Shown here: positions 9,145 through 19,768 of the stretch, one piece after another
Layout: each line of letters opens with the position of its first letter
Position numbering within the stretch: the stretch's first letter is position 1
Assembly: GCA_017550645.1 (NCBI GenBank)
Contig: JAFZOI010000036.1
Location: 210,533-274,532 of the forward strand
From: Oscillospiraceae bacterium
GTDB taxonomy: Bacteria > Bacillota > Clostridia > Oscillospirales > Oscillospiraceae
Reading direction: 5' to 3'
Length of the DNA: 64,000 bases
Program-made: the position numbers and the translations under genes
Notes under the pieces: model-generated
The model's input: only the letters and a program-made list of their open reading frames with translations
What the model was told of the DNA's origin: nothing
Database searches by the model: none

Positions 9145-9184
9145 ACTGTGTTAATCGGTAATTTATTTTTCAGGAGGAATACCT

Positions 9185-9469
9185 ATGAAACTCATACCTC
9201 TGGCCGACAGGGTCATCGTAAAGCAGATCGAGGCCGAAGAGACCACCAAGGGCGGCATCATCCTTTCCAGCGCCGCTCAGGAAAAGCCGCAGATCTTTGA
9301 AGTTATCGCCGTCGGACCCGGCGGCGTGGTCGACGGACACGACGTTGAGATGACCGTGGAGCCCGGCGACAAGGTCATCACCGGCAAGTACAGCGGAACT
9401 CAGGTCAAAGTCGACGGCGAGGAGCTGACGATAGTCCGCCAGTCCGACATCCTCGCAATAGTAGAATAA
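9185..9469 (+). CDS. groES: Co-chaperonin GroES
   Basis: The 94-residue lid of the GroEL chamber. The N-terminal PLADRVIVK strand, the mobile-loop region (EETTKGGIILSSAAQEKPQ) and the C-terminal EELTIVRQSDILAIVE match the Cpn10 family across their length. A strong CAGGAGG precedes the ATG. First gene of the CIRCE-controlled groES-groEL operon, 15 bases before groEL. Confidence 0.98.
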   Translation: MKLIPLADRVIVKQIEAEETTKGGIILSSAAQEKPQIFEVIAVGPGGVVDGHDVEMTVEPGDKVITGKYSGTQVKVDGEELTIVRQSDILAIVE

Positions 9470-11122
<1,653 letters not shown>

Positions 11123-11150
11123 GAAGCGCCCCCGCAAGGGAAAACAGATA

Positions 11151-11190
11151 AAAAGGCAGCCGGTACGATGCGTACCGGCTGCCTTTTTGC
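11151..11190. terminator. Bidirectional terminator after groEL
   Basis: Arms GGCAGCCGGTAC (11155-11166) and GTACCGGCTGCC (11172-11183), flanked by AAAA on the left and TTTTT on the right. It serves groEL and the convergent SIMPL gene. Confidence 0.92.
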
Positions 11191-11203
11191 GTTTATTTCT
11201 AAA

Positions 11204-11863
11204 TCAGAATATTTCCCAGACGACCGTGACCTGATCGGAGACCTCGATGTCCTCGGGATTGATGTCCATATCGAAGCTCGCCTCGGCCTTCGCAGCGACG
11301 TTCATCATGCGCGGCACGGGCATCACCTCGAGGGACGTGCCGCCCCACGAATAGTCAATGACCTGGACGGCGCCGAGCTTGACGCCCGCCGCCTCCGCGA
11401 GCACGGCGGCCTTGGTCTTCGCGTCCTTTACGGCCTCGGCCAGCAGGGCGTTTTTCGCGCCCTCCGCGTCGCGCAGGAAATAGCCGATGCGGAATTCCGC
11501 CTCGACGGAGCCGTGCGCAAGGGTGTGTAGCGTCCTGCCGAGCAGGGCGTTGTCTCGGTCAAACTCCAGCTTGAGCGAATGGATGTACTCGTAGCCCGCG
11601 AAGCGCTGCTGATAATCGCCGTTTTCGTCCCGATAGCTCTCATAGCGCATGTCCACGGAAAAAGACAGCGTCCTGAGCTCGTCGCGCCCGAAGCCGAGCG
11701 GAGCGAGTGCGTCCTTGAGCGCCTCGGTCTCTTTCGCCGAGCGCTCGAGCGCGTCGGCATATTCCTTTTCCGTCCCGCGCAGGGTCATGGTCAGCCGCGT
11801 CGCGTCCGGGGCGAGCTTGACGCTCCCCTTTCCGGTGACGCGGATGGTTCTCGCAACGTCCAT
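11204..11863 (-). CDS. SIMPL domain (DUF541) protein
   Basis: 219 residues spanning one SIMPL/DUF541 domain: an N-terminal IRVTGKGSVKLAPDATRL strand typical of the family, a long helical middle with KTKAAVLAEAAGVKLGAV, and an alternating hydrophobic C-terminal strand. Family members are usually periplasmic or outer-surface proteins linked to oxidative-stress protection or signalling, but this one has no signal peptide and is probably cytosolic. It is read after, and 18 bases from, a one-span membrane protein, suggesting a two-gene unit. Biochemical function unknown. Confidence 0.85.
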   Translation of the reverse strand: MDVARTIRVTGKGSVKLAPDATRLTMTLRGTEKEYADALERSAKETEALKDALAPLGFGRDELRTLSFSVDMRYESYRDENGDYQQRFAGYEYIHSLKLEFDRDNALLGRTLHTLAHGSVEAEFRIGYFLRDAEGAKNALLAEAVKDAKTKAAVLAEAAGVKLGAVQVIDYSWGGTSLEVMPVPRMMNVAAKAEASFDMDINPEDIEVSDQVTVVWEIF

Positions 11864-11881
11864 TTCCGCTCCTTTCCCGGC

Positions 11882-12532
11882 TCAGCCCTCGAGGGCGCTT
11901 TGGAACACTTCCTTCGCCCGGGCGACCTGCTCTTCATGCTTCTCGGCGAGTAGCGCGTTGAGATCGCGCATCTCGGCCTCGGTGTAGCCGGCGAATTTGT
12001 TTTCATCCGGCGAGTGCTCCTTATACTCCGCGTCGTTCACCGCCGCGTAGAGCCCGAGCGGCTCGACGAGGGCGAAACGCTCCCCGTCTATTTCGAGGAA
12101 ATACCCGAGAGAGCCGTAATACTCCGCGGTCTCCTTGTCGATGAAGAAAAGCGAATACTCATAGTCGTCGAGCGCGCCCATGATCAGGCGCTCCCCGCCG
12201 GGAGACATGCTCAGCTCCGTCACGCGGACGCGGGACTTTTTGTTCCCCGTGACGCTGCGCACGGCGTCCTGCGCCCACTCGGTGACGTTCTCGACCTGAG
12301 CGGAGTCGGGCTCGCCGAGATGCGCGTAGACGACCTCCCAGTCATAATCGACGCGGACGAGGCTGCTTATCAGCCACGCGAGCAGGGCCGTCACGATAAA
12401 AAGCGGGATGATGACGTACCACTTGAAGTGGTACCAGAAATAGTTCGTCATCCAGAACTCGAATTTCTCGGCCTTCGACGAGAATTCGCGTCCGCTGAAA
12501 ACATCCACGTTTCTGTCCTTTTGATAGTCCAT
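11882..12532 (-). CDS. One-span membrane protein, unknown function
   Basis: 216 residues with one strong transmembrane helix at about residues 35-58, preceded by an aromatic FEFWMTNYFWYHFKWY segment. The rest is a soluble acidic domain of mixed alpha/beta character ending in a charged helix. By the positive-inside rule (short N-terminus, K/W before the helix, R after), topology is ambiguous. It is upstream of, and probably co-transcribed with, the SIMPL gene. I do not recognise the family. Confidence 0.7.
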   Translation of the reverse strand: MDYQKDRNVDVFSGREFSSKAEKFEFWMTNYFWYHFKWYVIIPLFIVTALLAWLISSLVRVDYDWEVVYAHLGEPDSAQVENVTEWAQDAVRSVTGNKKSRVRVTELSMSPGGERLIMGALDDYEYSLFFIDKETAEYYGSLGYFLEIDGERFALVEPLGLYAAVNDAEYKEHSPDENKFAGYTEAEMRDLNALLAEKHEEQVARAKEVFQSALEG

Positions 12533-12622
12533 AGACGTCCCTCCGGCGAAAATGCTCTCCGGTGATATTGTATCATTATCCGAAGCTCATTACAAGTCTC
12601 TCCCGCTCGGGGCAATTTCTTC

Positions 12623-12652
12623 TTGACACGGGCGGTCGAAAAGAGTTATATT
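12623..12652 (+). promoter_or_regulatory. Promoter of the HEAT-repeat gene
   Basis: TTGACA (12623-12628) is followed after 17-18 bases by overlapping TTATAT/TATATT boxes (12646-12652), about 75 bases before the start codon. The 194-base gap before the gene otherwise holds nothing I recognise. Confidence 0.65.
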
Positions 12653-12726
12653 CATTAGGTATTTAAGTATTATTCTGCGGCCTTGCCGCTCTCCAAAAAA
12701 CTCATCGAAAGGAAGCATTTCTAAAA

Positions 12727-13062
12727 ATGGCAGACAACAAGTATATCAAACTCGCCGCCGCCAAGTCCTGGAAGAAGCTCGCCAAGCTCGCGACCAGCAA
12801 GGACGCCGATACCGTCATTGCCGTCGCCGAGGCGTGCGGCACGGGCAGGGCCGAGGAGCCCTATAACATCCTCGTCGATCTTCTTTCCAGCAAGGACGAC
12901 AAGGTCAAGCTCGCCGCCATCCGCGGGCTTGGCACTCTCAGATATGATCTCAGCAGCCAGGCTACCCGCCTGCATTGGCTCGCAGAGCGCCTTCCCGAGG
13001 GCTCCGACGAGCTGCAGGCCGCCATTTCCGACGCTCTCGCGGATATCCGCGGAGCGAAGTGA
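12727..13062 (+). CDS. Small HEAT-repeat protein
   Basis: 111 residues made of about two helical HEAT-like repeats: a conserved KLAAIRGLGTLR repeat core near residues 58-69 and a second helix pair with ELQAAISDALADIRG at the end. Such proteins act as protein-protein scaffolds; no partner is evident. It stands alone, with its own promoter and terminator. C-ending codon preference suggests fairly high expression. Confidence 0.75.
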   Translation: MADNKYIKLAAAKSWKKLAKLATSKDADTVIAVAEACGTGRAEEPYNILVDLLSSKDDKVKLAAIRGLGTLRYDLSSQATRLHWLAERLPEGSDELQAAISDALADIRGAK

Positions 13063-13079
13063 CGATCCGATCTGCCGCA

Positions 13080-13113
13080 GACCGCGAGGGCTCTCCCCTC
13101 GCGGTCTTTTTTT
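13080..13113 (+). terminator. Intrinsic terminator of the HEAT-repeat gene
   Basis: Perfect 11-base arms GACCGCGAGGG (13080-13090) and CCCTCGCGGTC (13096-13106), then seven T. Confidence 0.92.
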
Positions 13114-13161
13114 GTTTTCGGCATGGCGCCGCGCGATATTCGATAATCGCCATTTTCGCTA

Positions 13162-13190
13162 TTGTCTTTTATCATTTTTTGATATATTAT
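13162..13190 (+). promoter_or_regulatory. Promoter for the LTA-synthase-like gene and probably the his operon
   Basis: TTGTCT (13162-13167), 17 bases, TATTAT (13185-13190) in an AT-rich stretch about 50 bases before the TTG start. No histidine T-box or leader peptide is visible between here and hisZ. Confidence 0.55.
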
Positions 13191-13239
13191 AATTTAATTA
13201 GGTAAATCATTATTCATCCCGTCACGGAGGCACTCCCTT

Positions 13240-15519
13240 TTGAATTTCATCTTCTTTGACCGTACCATGTGTACAGCAAATATAGACACCCTGTTTTTCA
13301 GGTACTGCCTCATACGCCAGCCGTCCCTTATCAAGTTCGTGCTCGCCCGCTGGGTATTCGGCTTCCTGCACATCTTCGGCCTCGTGCGCGAGGAGCAGTA
13401 CTTCAACAGGCGCTGGCGCTTCCTCAAGAGCGTCCGAGGAGCTCTGGGCAGGGCGGAAAAGTTCTGGCTGCGCAAGCGCCCGAAGGTCTATGACATTTTC
13501 CCGGGGGAAAACAATCTCTGGATAACGCGCTGGCCGGAGGCCGTCATGCTTCCGCTCGCGAGCAGATACGGGGCCGTCCTCATTGCTCCGTTTTTCGACC
13601 TCGTGGACGGGCGCTTCGCCCACTTTGAGGATACGGCCGCCCTTTATAAGCGCGCGCTGAAAAACTACCGCCCGAAGCTCGCGGCCGACGCGCCGAAGGA
13701 GCTCGTGCCGACCGGGCTGGAGACGGTCCACGTCTTCCGCGGGCACGCCTACAAGACCGCAGGGCGCTGCCGCGCGGCGCAGATGATATACGGTCTTTTC
13801 ACCTTTATCGTTCTGCTCCTGCTCGGAGTGTTCCTCGGGCTCGTGGGCCTCTATCTGGGGACGTTTTCCTTCTCCGAGACGATCTTTCCGGAGATTCTCG
13901 CGCGGCCGAGCACGGCGCTGCTGAACATCTGGCCGACCGTTTTGCTGATATTCCTGCTCTATTTCATCTTTAACCGCGTCTGGTCCTCATTTACGCTGAC
14001 GGCTTTGGCCGCGCTGCTTCTGTCTCTGGCCAACTGGTTCAAGCTCTCCGCGCGCGCCGACCCCTTCATGCCCTCCGACCTGCGCTCCCTCGGCGATCTT
14101 TTCTCTACCCTGCCGCGAAGCTTCTCCGAGGTCAGCCCGGAGGTCTGGATATGCCTCGGGCTGTGCCTTATCGCGGGGGTGCTCGCCGCGCTCATAGTAA
14201 GGAGCCGCATCGTCTCCTCCAAGCTCCGCTTCTGCGGCCTTTTCGCCGTCGTCTGCCTCATCATCTTCAGTTACTTCACCCTCTATACCAACGAAAGCAT
14301 ATACGCCTCCGCCGCCCCGGCGACCGCGCCGGGCGAGGAGACGCTGGCATACGTCTCGCGCGGGTGTCAGTACCCCTTCCTGCACGCGGCGAACTCCGCC
14401 CCTGTCTCCGAGCCTGATGGCTACGACAGATATGAGACTCTGTCCGCCTTCTCGCGCTACGTGACGGAGGATATACCCGCCGACGACAAGGTCAATGTCG
14501 TCTTCGTCATGCTCGAATCCTTCTCCGACCTCTCGGAGCTCAACTGCCTCGACATGACCATCGACGTATACAGGCCGCTGCACATGCTCCAAAAGGACTC
14601 CGTCCACGGCTCGCTGATCTCCGACGTCTTTGCCGAGGAGACGGCGATAACGGAGCGCGAGGTCCTCACGGGCAATCTCGACGGGGCGCAGTACCGCTCC
14701 GACGCCAGCTCCTATACGCGCTTTTTCAACCGTCAGGGCTACGCGACGGAGTTTTACGCGGACTCCCCCGCAAGGCTCTTTAACCGCGCCAACGTCTCCG
14801 GGTATCTGGGCTTTGCAGAAAGCGTCTTCAACGAGGATGCCCCCGCCGGCTCGGACGAGAGCTTTTTCGAGGGCGTGCGCAGCCGCTTTGTCGAGCACGC
14901 CGCCACAGGGACTCCCTACTTCGGCTTCAGCGTGGGCCGCGTCGCCGCCCCGCCGCGCGACGGGCGCACCTTCATCGCCCCGGGCACGATGACCGAGGAA
15001 CAGCTCGACGCCATCAACGGCTACCTCGGCGGCGTCGAGACGACGGTGCGCGAGATAGCCGATCTCGCAGACTGGTTCGATACGCGCGAGGAGCCCGTCG
15101 TGCTCGTCGTATTCGGGGATCGGCTGCCCGATCTGGGCGAGGAGGTCTACGCCGCGATGGGCGCGAACATCTCCCCCGAGAAGGCCGACGGCTTCCTCAA
15201 GCGCTACGGCGTTCCCTACGTCATCCACGCCAACCGGGCGGCAGAATACGTGCTCAACGTCGACTTAACCGGCGAAGGCGAGACGATAAGCCCCTGCTTC
15301 CTTTTCAACGAGCTCTTCAGGCAGACCGGCTGGGGCGGTACGGCCTATATGAAGGTCGCGGGAGAGCTCATGGAGAGCGTGCCCGTCATCCACCCGACGG
15401 CGCGCTGCATCGAAGGCGGCGAGGTCACGGCCGAGCTGAGCGAAGAGGCGGCGGAAAAGCTCGCCTTCTTCAAGAACGTCAGCTATCTGCGCCGATGGGA
15501 CTTTGCCGATTACAGATGA
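13240..15519 (+). CDS. Fusion of degenerate HAD-like domain and degenerate LTA-synthase/sulfatase-like domain
   Basis: 759 residues from a TTG start (GGAGG 9 bases upstream). Residues 1-175 follow the layout of a HAD phosphatase, but the DxDxT motif reads FFDRT (5-9): the nucleophile Asp is Phe. The usual late acidic motif is also absent. About five membrane segments lie between 180 and 350. Residues 415-720 resemble the lipoteichoic acid synthase-like sulfatase fold: MLESF (Glu426), ETAITEREVLTG (Thr468) and GDRLP (627-631 region). The metal-binding His after Asp627 is Arg628, and the TMQNHGPY-type block reads VGRVAAPP. Thr, Glu and one Asp remain; two expected His are lost. It is probably a non-catalytic or altered membrane protein. 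Only 13 bases separate it from hisZ, so it looks like the first gene of the his operon. Confidence 0.75.
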   Translation: MNFIFFDRTMCTANIDTLFFRYCLIRQPSLIKFVLARWVFGFLHIFGLVREEQYFNRRWRFLKSVRGALGRAEKFWLRKRPKVYDIFPGENNLWITRWPEAVMLPLASRYGAVLIAPFFDLVDGRFAHFEDTAALYKRALKNYRPKLAADAPKELVPTGLETVHVFRGHAYKTAGRCRAAQMIYGLFTFIVLLLLGVFLGLVGLYLGTFSFSETIFPEILARPSTALLNIWPTVLLIFLLYFIFNRVWSSFTLTALAALLLSLANWFKLSARADPFMPSDLRSLGDLFSTLPRSFSEVSPEVWICLGLCLIAGVLAALIVRSRIVSSKLRFCGLFAVVCLIIFSYFTLYTNESIYASAAPATAPGEETLAYVSRGCQYPFLHAANSAPVSEPDGYDRYETLSAFSRYVTEDIPADDKVNVVFVMLESFSDLSELNCLDMTIDVYRPLHMLQKDSVHGSLISDVFAEETAITEREVLTGNLDGAQYRSDASSYTRFFNRQGYATEFYADSPARLFNRANVSGYLGFAESVFNEDAPAGSDESFFEGVRSRFVEHAATGTPYFGFSVGRVAAPPRDGRTFIAPGTMTEEQLDAINGYLGGVETTVREIADLADWFDTREEPVVLVVFGDRLPDLGEEVYAAMGANISPEKADGFLKRYGVPYVIHANRAAEYVLNVDLTGEGETISPCFLFNELFRQTGWGGTAYMKVAGELMESVPVIHPTARCIEGGEVTAELSEEAAEKLAFFKNVSYLRRWDFADYR

Positions 15520-15532
15520 TACGGAGGTCGGT

Positions 15533-16702
15533 ATGACTATTTTCAAGGCTGCTTCCCCCGAGGGGACGAGAGACAAGCTCTTTGCGGAGTGTCTCCGCCT
15601 GCGCGGCATACGCTCCTCCCTGATGGAGCTCTTTTCAAGCCGCTCTTATAAAGAAATAATGACTCCGGAGCTGGAATACTACGATCTCTTCGTCCGCGCG
15701 GAAAACCCTCTCCCGCAGGAGACAATGTTCAAGCTCGTCGACCGCTCCGGCAGATTGCTCGTCATGCGGCCGGACTGTACCGCGCCGATCGCGCGGCTCG
15801 TCGCCTCGCACTTTAAGGACGCGGAGGGGCCCTTCAGGCTCTGCTATGACGAGACGGTGTTCCGCTCCGCCGCCGGCCTTGACGGCGCCGACTCGGAGCT
15901 CCCCCAGTGCGGGGTCGAGCTCATAGGCGCTCCCGGACTGCGCGGAGACATTGAGATAGTTTCCCTCGCCGTCGACGCGGTCCGCTCGGCGGGGCTCAGG
16001 GATTTCCGCCTCGAGCTCGGGCACGCCGATTTCTTCTTCGGTCTTACCGAGGAGCTCGGCCTTTCGCGCGAGGATGAGGAGGCGCTTCGCGCCTGCATCG
16101 AATCGCGCAGCTTCGCCCTTCTCGACGAGCTCGTGGCAGGATACAGCGGCGAGGCCGCGCAGTGCCTGCGCCGCCTCCCCTACCTCTTCGGCGGCCCGGA
16201 GATACTCGACGAGGCGGCGGCGCTGACTTCCAATCCGCGCGCGCTTGCCGCCGTGGAGCGTCTGCGCGATATTTGGCGCGAGCTCGTCTCAGCCGGGCGC
16301 GGCGACTGCATAAGCTTCGACCTCGGCCTCGTTCAGGGGCTGGACTACTATACCGGCGTCATTTTCCGCTGCTGGACGCCCGGCGCGCCGAGCTCTGTGC
16401 TCGCGGGCGGCAGATACGACAGGCTGCTCTGCGATTTCGGGCTCGAGCTCGCGGGCGCGGGCTTCGCGGTATACGTCGGCGCTCTCGCCTCCTGCTTCGA
16501 ATGCCCCGAGCCCGAGGCCGCAAAAACGCTCATATTCTATGAAAGCGGCTGTCTCGCCGAGGCCGTCGCCCTGCTGGGCGGCGGCGCGGAGCTCTCCTGC
16601 TTCGCCACGGAGGCCGAGTCGCTCGAATACGCGCGCAGGGCGGGCATGAAGCTCCTCGTCGTCTCAAAAAACGGGATCAAGGAGGTAGACCCGAATGTCT
16701 GA
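15533..16702 (+). CDS. hisZ: ATP phosphoribosyltransferase regulatory subunit HisZ
   Basis: A catalytically dead histidyl-tRNA synthetase paralogue that activates short HisG and mediates histidine feedback. 389 residues with class II aaRS motifs: SPEGTRDKL, motif 2-like MRPDCTAPIARLVASHF and the YYTGVIF/GGRYD region, but no anticodon-binding domain. The start at 15533 follows ACGGAGG; the longer frame back to 15503 overlaps the upstream gene. Overlaps hisG by 8 bases. Confidence 0.93.
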   Translation: MTIFKAASPEGTRDKLFAECLRLRGIRSSLMELFSSRSYKEIMTPELEYYDLFVRAENPLPQETMFKLVDRSGRLLVMRPDCTAPIARLVASHFKDAEGPFRLCYDETVFRSAAGLDGADSELPQCGVELIGAPGLRGDIEIVSLAVDAVRSAGLRDFRLELGHADFFFGLTEELGLSREDEEALRACIESRSFALLDELVAGYSGEAAQCLRRLPYLFGGPEILDEAAALTSNPRALAAVERLRDIWRELVSAGRGDCISFDLGLVQGLDYYTGVIFRCWTPGAPSSVLAGGRYDRLLCDFGLELAGAGFAVYVGALASCFECPEPEAAKTLIFYESGCLAEAVALLGGGAELSCFATEAESLEYARRAGMKLLVVSKNGIKEVDPNV

Positions 16703-17330
16703 ACCTCTCAGGATAGCCATCACGAAGGGCCGTCTGCTCGACGACTCGATTCGCATGTTCCAGAAGGCCGGAGCCTCCTGCTCCGAGCTTCTCGATCCCG
16801 GGCGCAGGCTCGTTCTGGACGTGCCGGAGCTCGGCCTTTCGGCCGTGCTCGCGAAAGCGCCCGACGTCGTGACCTACGTCGAGCAGGGCGTCTGCGCGCT
16901 CGGCATTGTCGGCAAGGACACGCTCATGGAGGTCGGCGGCTCTTTTTACGAGGTCCTCGACCTCGGCTACGGGCGCTGCCGCTTCGCCCTCGCCGCGCCG
17001 CGCGGCTTCTCCCTCAGCGCGCGCAGAGGGACGCTCCGCATCGCATCGAAATACCCGAACGTGACGAGAAGCTTCTTCCGTTCGCTCGGGCAGGACGTCA
17101 CCGTCATCAAAATAGAGGGCTCGGTCGAGCTCGCTCCCGTCCTCGGCCTCGCCGACGCCATAGTCGACATAGTCGAGACGGGAAACACCCTCAAGGCCAA
17201 CGGCCTCGAGATAGTCTCCGAGGTCGCGCCCGTCTCGGCGCGGCTCATCGTCAACACGGCGGCGATGAAGCTTCGCAAAAGCGAGATACTGGAACTCACG
17301 GAAAAATGCAGAGGTGTTTTGAATGCTTGA
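16695..17330 (+). CDS. hisG: ATP phosphoribosyltransferase catalytic subunit, short form
   Basis: First step of histidine synthesis: PRPP + ATP to phosphoribosyl-ATP. 211 residues, the short HisG class lacking the C-terminal regulatory domain, consistent with hisZ next door. Seen: AITKGRLLDDS at the N-terminus, VGKDTLME, and the PRPP-binding ADAIVDIVETGNTLKANGL. Overlaps hisZ and hisD by 8 bases each. Confidence 0.96.
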   Translation: MSEPLRIAITKGRLLDDSIRMFQKAGASCSELLDPGRRLVLDVPELGLSAVLAKAPDVVTYVEQGVCALGIVGKDTLMEVGGSFYEVLDLGYGRCRFALAAPRGFSLSARRGTLRIASKYPNVTRSFFRSLGQDVTVIKIEGSVELAPVLGLADAIVDIVETGNTLKANGLEIVSEVAPVSARLIVNTAAMKLRKSEILELTEKCRGVLNA

Positions 17331-18600
17331 GATAACGCGCTCATCCGCGGCGGGAGCCGCCGCGCTCGTAGCTTCGCTTCGCGCGAGGAACGAGGAGCAG
17401 AACGAAAAGATAACCGCGGCAGCCGCCGCCATAATGCAGGACGTCCGCGCCCGCGGCTTCGAGGCCGTGCGCGAATACTCCGTCCGCTTCGACGGCGCGG
17501 AGCCGCGCGAGCTGACGGGCGCGGAGCTCGACGCCGCCGTCGCCGCCTGCCCGAAGGAGCTCATAGCGGCGCTCGAGCGCGCCGCGCGCAACATCGAGGA
17601 CTACCAGAGGCGGCTCCTGCCCGTATCTTCGAGCTGGGACGTCCCCGGCGGGAGGCTCGGACAGACCGTGCGCGGCCTTTCCCGCGTCGGCATCTACGTC
17701 CCGGGCGGAGTCGGAGCCTACCCCTCCAGCGTGCTGATGAACGCCGTCCCCGCGCGCGTCGCGGGAGTCGGCGAGATAATCATGGTCACGCCGCCGACAG
17801 CCAATCTCAACGCCGCCGTCATGGCAGCCGCCCGCATAGCGGGAGTCGAGCGCGTCATCGCGGTCGGCGGGGCGCAGGCCGTCGCAGCGCTGACCTACGG
17901 TGCGGGCTTCATCCCGCGTGTGGACAAGCTCGTCGGCCCCGGCAACGCCTACGTCGCCGCGGCAAAGCGCCTCGCCTTCGGTCAGGTCGATATAGACATG
18001 GTCGCGGGGCCGTCGGAGGTCCTCGTCATTGCCGACGAGACGGCTGATCCCGCATGGGTGGCGGCCGACCTGCTCAGTCAGGCCGAGCACGGAGACCTCG
18101 CGGGGACGGTCCTCGTCTCCACCAGCGAGCCTCTTGCGCGCGCCGTCGCGGCCGAGATCGAGAGGCAGACCGCGCTCCTGCCGAGGCGCGAGATAATCGA
18201 GCGCTCGCTCACGGGCTTCGCGGCGCTCATCGTCACGGACACGATAGAGGACGCCGCCGCGCTGGCTAACGAGGTCGCGCCGGAGCACTGCGAGATAATG
18301 ACGAAAGACCCGCGCGCCGTCCTGCCGCTTATAAAAAACGCCGGCGCGATCTTCCTCGGCCGCTACTCCCCCGAGCCGCTCGGGGACTACATGGCGGGAC
18401 CGTCGCACGTCCTGCCGACGTCGGGCACGGCGAGGTTCTTCTCCCCGCTCTCGGTCGAGAGCTTCATAAAGCGCACCAGCGTCATCGAGTTCACTAAGGA
18501 CGGGCTCGAAGCGCTTTCCGACGATATAATCAGGCTCGCGGACGCCGAGGGCTTCGGCGCCCACGCGGCGAGCATTTTGATAAGGAGAGAGAGAGAATGA
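17323..18600 (+). CDS. hisD: Histidinol dehydrogenase
   Basis: Zinc enzyme making the last two oxidations from histidinol to histidine with NAD. 425 residues with GIYVPGGVGAYPSSVLMNAVPA near 125, VDKLVGPGN, the AGPSEVLVIAD block and the zinc/catalytic EHGD and APEHCE histidines. Full length. Overlaps hisG by 8 bases and hisB by 4. Confidence 0.97.
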   Translation: MLEITRSSAAGAAALVASLRARNEEQNEKITAAAAAIMQDVRARGFEAVREYSVRFDGAEPRELTGAELDAAVAACPKELIAALERAARNIEDYQRRLLPVSSSWDVPGGRLGQTVRGLSRVGIYVPGGVGAYPSSVLMNAVPARVAGVGEIIMVTPPTANLNAAVMAAARIAGVERVIAVGGAQAVAALTYGAGFIPRVDKLVGPGNAYVAAAKRLAFGQVDIDMVAGPSEVLVIADETADPAWVAADLLSQAEHGDLAGTVLVSTSEPLARAVAAEIERQTALLPRREIIERSLTGFAALIVTDTIEDAAALANEVAPEHCEIMTKDPRAVLPLIKNAGAIFLGRYSPEPLGDYMAGPSHVLPTSGTARFFSPLSVESFIKRTSVIEFTKDGLEALSDDIIRLADAEGFGAHAASILIRRERE

Positions 18601-19172
18601 GAAAAGCCAAGATCGAACGCTCCACGAAAGAGACTCAGATAACGCTCTCCCTCGACCTCGGCGGCGGCGCCGTCAAGGTCGATACGGGCATAGGCTTTTT
18701 CGACCACATGCTCACGGCGCTCTTCTTCTACGCCGGCTTCGGCGCGGACCTGACGGCGCGCGGGGACCTGCACGTCGACGCGCATCACACGGTCGAGGAC
18801 GTCGGCATCGTTGCCGGGCTCGCCCTGCGCGAGGCGCTCGCCGACAAGGCGGGCATTCGCCGCTTCGCCGACTGCCGCGTCCCCATGGACGAGGCGCTCG
18901 CCGAGGTCGCGCTGGACATAAGCGGGCGGCCCTTCCTCCGCTTCAACGCGGACATGCCGCAGGAGACGATAGGCGGCTATGAGAGCTGCCTGACGGTCGA
19001 GTTCATGCGCGCCTTCGCCGTCGCGGCGGGGCTGACGCTCCACATCGCCGCGCCCTACGGCGACAACGCGCACCACATGACCGAGGCCATGTTCAAGGCC
19101 GTCGGCCTCGCGCTCAAGAAGGCCTGCAAAGTCACGGGCGGCGGCATAGTCTCGACCAAGGGCGTCCTCTGA
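18597..19172 (+). CDS. hisB: Imidazoleglycerol-phosphate dehydratase
   Basis: Dehydrates IGP to imidazole acetol phosphate. 191 residues, the monofunctional form without a phosphatase domain. The two manganese-binding motifs are present: HHTVEDVG near residue 62 and HHMTEA near 161. ATGA overlap with hisD and TGATG junction with hisH show tight translational coupling. Confidence 0.96.
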   Translation: MRKAKIERSTKETQITLSLDLGGGAVKVDTGIGFFDHMLTALFFYAGFGADLTARGDLHVDAHHTVEDVGIVAGLALREALADKAGIRRFADCRVPMDEALAEVALDISGRPFLRFNADMPQETIGGYESCLTVEFMRAFAVAAGLTLHIAAPYGDNAHHMTEAMFKAVGLALKKACKVTGGGIVSTKGVL

Positions 19173-19768
19173 TGATAGGCATAGTTGACTACGGCTGCGG
19201 GAACCTCATGAGCGTGGCAAACTCGCTCGAGTTCCTCGGCTTTGACTGTTTCGTATCCTCCGACGCTGATAAGCTCTCGGCTGCGGGCGGGCTCATCCTG
19301 CCCGGCGTGGGGGCCTTCCCCGCCGCGATGGAGATGCTCGAGGCCTCCGGGCTCGTCGGCTGCGTCAAGGGCTTTACCCGCCCGCTGCTCGGGATATGCC
19401 TCGGCATGCAGCTGCTCTTCTCCGTCGGCGAGGAGGTCCGCGAATGCGCGGGGCTCGGCCTCGTCCCCGGGCGCGTCAGGCTCATAGACACGGAGCTGAA
19501 GCTCCCGCACATAGGCTGGAACTCGCTCTCTCTGCGCGGGGCTTCGCCGCTTTTCCGCGGCGTGCCGGACGGCTCCTTCGTATATTTCGTGCACAGCTTC
19601 GCGGGCGCGGCGGAAAATCCCGCCGACGTCGCCGCCGTAACGGATTACGGGACGGAGGTCCTCGCCTCAGTCTCGCGCGGGAACGTGCACGGGTGCCAGT
19701 TCCATCCGGAAAAGAGCGGGGATACGGGCCTTAAGATACTCAAAAACTTTGCGGAGCTCTGCGTATGA
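19172..19768 (+). CDS. hisH: Imidazole glycerol phosphate synthase, glutamine amidotransferase subunit
   Basis: Supplies ammonia from glutamine to HisF. 198 residues of a class I glutaminase: DYGCGNLMS at the N-terminus, LPGVGAFP, the nucleophile elbow LGICLGMQLLF (Cys near residue 76), and the C-terminal catalytic QFHPEKS. Overlaps hisB by 1 base and hisA by 4. Confidence 0.96.
   Translation: MIGIVDYGCGNLMSVANSLEFLGFDCFVSSDADKLSAAGGLILPGVGAFPAAMEMLEASGLVGCVKGFTRPLLGICLGMQLLFSVGEEVRECAGLGLVPGRVRLIDTELKLPHIGWNSLSLRGASPLFRGVPDGSFVYFVHSFAGAAENPADVAAVTDYGTEVLASVSRGNVHGCQFHPEKSGDTGLKILKNFAELCV

Noticed and set aside
13240..13765. The HAD-like N-terminal domain as the missing histidinol-phosphate phosphatase of the his operon
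   Set aside because: The nucleophile Asp is replaced by Phe and the late acidic residues are absent, so the usual HAD chemistry is impossible.
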